17,401 bases of DNA from an uncultured Bacteroidota bacterium. Its GTDB lineage: Bacteria > Bacteroidota > Bacteroidia > Chitinophagales > S012-47. A program made the position numbers and the translations under genes. The DNA is taken from assembly GCA_913062655.1 (NCBI GenBank), contig CAJXXO010000023.1:1-17401 (forward strand), written 5' to 3'. The notes beneath the pieces were generated by a model. That model was not told the origin of the DNA and searched no databases. It was given only the letters and a program-made list of their open reading frames with translations. Position 1 is the stretch's first letter. Each line of letters starts with the position of its first letter. Positions 15,564 through 17,401 of this stretch are shown here, piece after piece.

Positions 15564-16562
15564 ATGCCCAAAAATTTTTCCGCCCTACGCAGATTTGAGA
15601 TCATTGACGAAACCATTCGCAGGGGGCACTATCCCGATAAGGATGATTTTATTGATGCCATCTATGCGGCCATGGATATTGAAGTAAGTGAGCGCACCGT
15701 ACAAGGTGACCTGAAAAATATGAAGACAGATCCGGGCATAAAGGCCCCTATTGCTTACCACCGGATACAGAAAGGCTATTACTACACCGACCCCAACTAT
15801 GTGCTGAAACGCACACCACTATCCTCGGAGGACATGGCCGCGCTCTATTTTGTCGCCAATGTGTACCTCGACCGAATGCGTGATCTGCCCATCATTCAGC
15901 AGTCACTGGCCACCATTGATAAGGTGGTGGATGCCGTACGGATATCGCAGAACGCAGGAGAAGGCAGTACCTCTTACATTCAATTTGCCGCTGGCGACTA
16001 TCAGGCCGGTGCAGAAAATCTGGTAGCCCTTGCCAGGGCACGCGAGGACCATAAGGCCGTCCGCTTTTCCTATCGAAAGTTTGGCACCGATGAGGTGCGG
16101 GAGCATGTGGGTTCTCCGCAACTGTTGAAAGAGTTCAATCAACGGTGGTACGTGGTCATGTACCTGGCGGGTAAGTCCTTTGCCACTACATTCGGCCTGG
16201 AGCGGATGTCCCACATTACATTGGTCGATGATCCACCGTTTCGCTTTTTGCCCGGTTTCGATCCGGAAGCCTATTTCAAACACAGCTTTGGCGTCTTTGT
16301 CACCCAGGATGATCCGATAGACCTTGTGTTGTCTTTCACCCCTTTTCAGGGGGAGTTTGTAAAAACACAACCCTTGCATCCTACGCAGGAATTGCTGATT
16401 GACAATGACGAGGAATGTCGGGTGCGGCTTACCGTTTACCCTACAGTAGAGGTAGTCAACCGGGTATTGAGTTTTGGGGATGAAGTAAAGGTAATAGCCC
16501 CGGATTCCTTTGCTGCCACCATACGGGAAAAGGTGCAAAAGATGCATGCCCTCTATTCGTGA
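15564..16562 (+). CDS. WYL-domain transcriptional regulator
   Basis: I start at ATG 15564 (MPKNFSALRRFEIIDETIRRG). The frame extends 27 codons upstream to near the recG start, but that part looks non-coding. The 332-residue protein has an N-terminal helix-turn-helix (about residues 5-75, with SERTVQGDLKNMK as the recognition region). The middle carries a WYL domain with QRWYVVMYLAG, FGLERM and the FGVFV strand. The C-terminal part matches the usual WYL extension. WYL regulators sense nucleic acid fragments or related ligands and often control defence or DNA damage genes. Here it is divergent from recG with an 83-nt shared upstream region, so regulation of recG or of itself is possible but unproven. 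Confidence 0.9.
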   Translation: MPKNFSALRRFEIIDETIRRGHYPDKDDFIDAIYAAMDIEVSERTVQGDLKNMKTDPGIKAPIAYHRIQKGYYYTDPNYVLKRTPLSSEDMAALYFVANVYLDRMRDLPIIQQSLATIDKVVDAVRISQNAGEGSTSYIQFAAGDYQAGAENLVALARAREDHKAVRFSYRKFGTDEVREHVGSPQLLKEFNQRWYVVMYLAGKSFATTFGLERMSHITLVDDPPFRFLPGFDPEAYFKHSFGVFVTQDDPIDLVLSFTPFQGEFVKTQPLHPTQELLIDNDEECRVRLTVYPTVEVVNRVLSFGDEVKVIAPDSFAATIREKVQKMHALYS

Positions 16563-16575
16563 ATGGGGTCTAAAA

Positions 16576-16590
16576 TATTGGTAACCAATA
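16576..16590. promoter_or_regulatory. 15-nt palindrome after the WYL gene
   Basis: TATTGGTAACCAATA has perfect 7-nt arms around one central A. It lies 14 nt after the WYL gene stop and 108 nt before the S23-family gene. It has no T-run, so it is not a standard terminator. It may be a protein binding site. Confidence 0.35.
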
Positions 16591-16698
16591 GTAAATGTAA
16601 TACCCGGTAAAAAAAGTGATGCCCGGGGGTAACCCTTTTGCAGCAATCCAGTATAAGAAGGTTGTAATTGGGAAACATAACCACTAAAATACCCCACG

Positions 16699-17067
16699 AT
16701 GGCAACGCATAATTACAGAAAACTTGAAGCGTATAAAACGGCTTTTCAATTGGGCCTGGATGTGCTCCAGCTCTCTTCCACCTTGCCGTGCGAAGCACGC
16801 GATACCTTCTCACCGGCTATTTTGAATGCCAGTCAGATGGTAAGTGTGAAGATTGCAGAAGGGTGGGCACGCAGAAAACGCCCCGGTGCATTGGATGACC
16901 ATTTATCTGATGCTGAAACGGCCCTGAATGAATTGCATTTGTGGCTTATGGTCGGTCAGGAGTACAAATACATCCCAATCACCGAATACAAGAAAGTATC
17001 CCGTCTGGCGCAGGCGCTGACGGTGCAGATAGACGCACTTAAACAATATTGGGTAGTGTACAATTAG
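16699..17067 (+). CDS. Four-helix-bundle protein (S23 / 23S rRNA intervening-sequence family)
   Basis: The 122-residue protein matches the stand-alone four-helix-bundle family named for proteins encoded in 23S rRNA intervening sequences. It has an N-terminal YRKLEAYKTAFQLGLDVLQL helix, then AILNASQMVSVKIAEGWARR (the family's most typical segment), an acidic helix (DDHLSDAETALNELHLWL) and a C-terminal helix. Avd proteins of diversity-generating retroelements share this fold, but no reverse transcriptase or variable repeat is present here. Function is unknown, possibly nucleic acid binding. It has its own strong terminator and a 136-nt upstream gap. Confidence 0.9.
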   Translation: MATHNYRKLEAYKTAFQLGLDVLQLSSTLPCEARDTFSPAILNASQMVSVKIAEGWARRKRPGALDDHLSDAETALNELHLWLMVGQEYKYIPITEYKKVSRLAQALTVQIDALKQYWVVYN

Positions 17068-17093
17068 TCCCAATCAGGATACAGAATGACGAG

Positions 17094-17121
17094 CCCTCAG
17101 CCTAAGGTTGGGGGTTTTTTT
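17094..17121 (+). terminator. Terminator of the S23-family gene
   Basis: CCCTCAGCC (17094-17102) pairs with GGTTGGGGG (17106-17114) across a TAA loop, with two G-U pairs, followed by seven T. Confidence 0.85.
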
Positions 17122-17174
17122 ATGCAATAATCTCAGGTGGTGCGGGTTATATACCTATCCAAAACTGCATTGTT

Positions 17175-17401
17175 GTGAAAACCAGGCTCCTCTTATTATC
17201 AATTGCTGTTTGTTGTTTTTCCTTTACCTCCAGTGCCCAGCTTAAGTGGGAGTGGGGCCATGGGGTCGGTATCTATCAATCCTTCGATGTGGAGGTAGCG
17301 CCTTTGCCCAATGTGTCGGTGGAGCTGTCGCCTACCTGGCAAACGCAACACGCTTTAAGCGTGAGGGTGACGCCTTTTTTATTACAAACCAGCTTTGGTT
17401 T
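17175..17401 (+). CDS. Exported protein, N-terminal part (cut by window edge)
   Basis: An open frame starts at GTG 17175 and runs to the window end (75 codons). It begins with a good signal peptide (MKTRLLLLSIAVCCFSFTSS, cut near SSAQ). The mature start, LKWEWGHGVGIYQSFDVEVA, alternates polar and hydrophobic residues as in outer-membrane barrels. No ATG is available in frame, so GTG is the likely start. The family is not identifiable from this fragment. The gene is separated from the previous one by a strong terminator, so it should have its own promoter, which I do not clearly see. Confidence 0.7.
   Translation, partial: MKTRLLLLSIAVCCFSFTSSAQLKWEWGHGVGIYQSFDVEVAPLPNVSVELSPTWQTQHALSVRVTPFLLQTSFG

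Noticed and set aside
16600..16640. A terminator after the WYL gene
   Set aside because: CCCGG and CCCGGG-containing segments can pair weakly, but no convincing stem with a T-run forms.
15903..16697. A 264-codon open frame on the minus strand antisense to the WYL gene
   Set aside because: The translation shows no recognisable domain, and the frame lies over a well-supported conserved gene, so it is a shadow frame.
16699..17067. A diversity-generating retroelement accessory (Avd)
   Set aside because: The fold family is shared, but no reverse transcriptase, template repeat or variable repeat is seen in the window.
1..17401. CRISPR arrays, tRNA or rRNA genes, transposases and retinal-forming dioxygenase genes
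   Set aside because: I looked for repeated spacer-repeat units, tRNA-like cloverleaf sequence and transposase or dioxygenase motifs and saw none.

Overview
The window reads as chromosome of a rhodopsin-bearing member of the Bacteroidota, perhaps Saprospiria-like. The signs are a type IX secretion (T9SS) C-terminal sorting domain, several TAnnTTTG-type promoter boxes, a DUF5777-type barrel, a fused CzcA/TolC-type efflux protein, and a green-type proteorhodopsin with Met at the tuning position. Assignment below phylum is a guess.

Layout. (1) 1-2752, plus strand: the tail of an unidentified gene, two exported cytochrome-c-like proteins, a YceI-family protein and a DUF5777-like beta-barrel protein, packed as one operon and ended by a bidirectional terminator at 2767-2807. 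(2) 10294-2806, minus strand: a T9SS-secreted beta-propeller-like protein, a His-rich small exported protein, a 1431-residue fusion of a heavy-metal RND pump with its outer-membrane channel, and the periplasmic adaptor. Together these make a complete metal efflux system. (3) 11096-10339, minus: two small genes, one a four-helix membrane protein. (4) 12143-11167, minus: a monocistronic proton-pumping rhodopsin with its own promoter and terminator. (5) 15480-12214, minus: recG, a small membrane protein and a small secreted protein, closed by a terminator. (6) 15564-17401, plus: a WYL-domain regulator divergent from recG, a four-helix-bundle (S23 family) protein with a strong terminator, and the start of an exported protein cut by the window edge.

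The most interesting signal is around the rhodopsin gene. Three blocks of its 5' region (8, 14 and 12 nt, covering the leader and first codons) recur in the same order just beyond its stop codon. Read on the plus strand, the downstream copy looks like a compact small-RNA gene: a perfect TATTTTTG box, about 16 nt of unpaired leader, and a GC-rich hairpin followed by seven T. The 14-nt block would form the unpaired 5' part and the 12-nt block the hairpin loop. Both are antisense to the rhodopsin mRNA leader, one ending on the A of its AUG. The conserved parts are those a base-pairing RNA would keep free, and the diverged parts form the promoter and stem. I propose a self-derived antisense small RNA that could control rhodopsin translation. 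The main alternative is a scar of a former tandem duplication.

No genes for retinal or carotenoid synthesis, tRNA, rRNA, CRISPR or transposase are visible.
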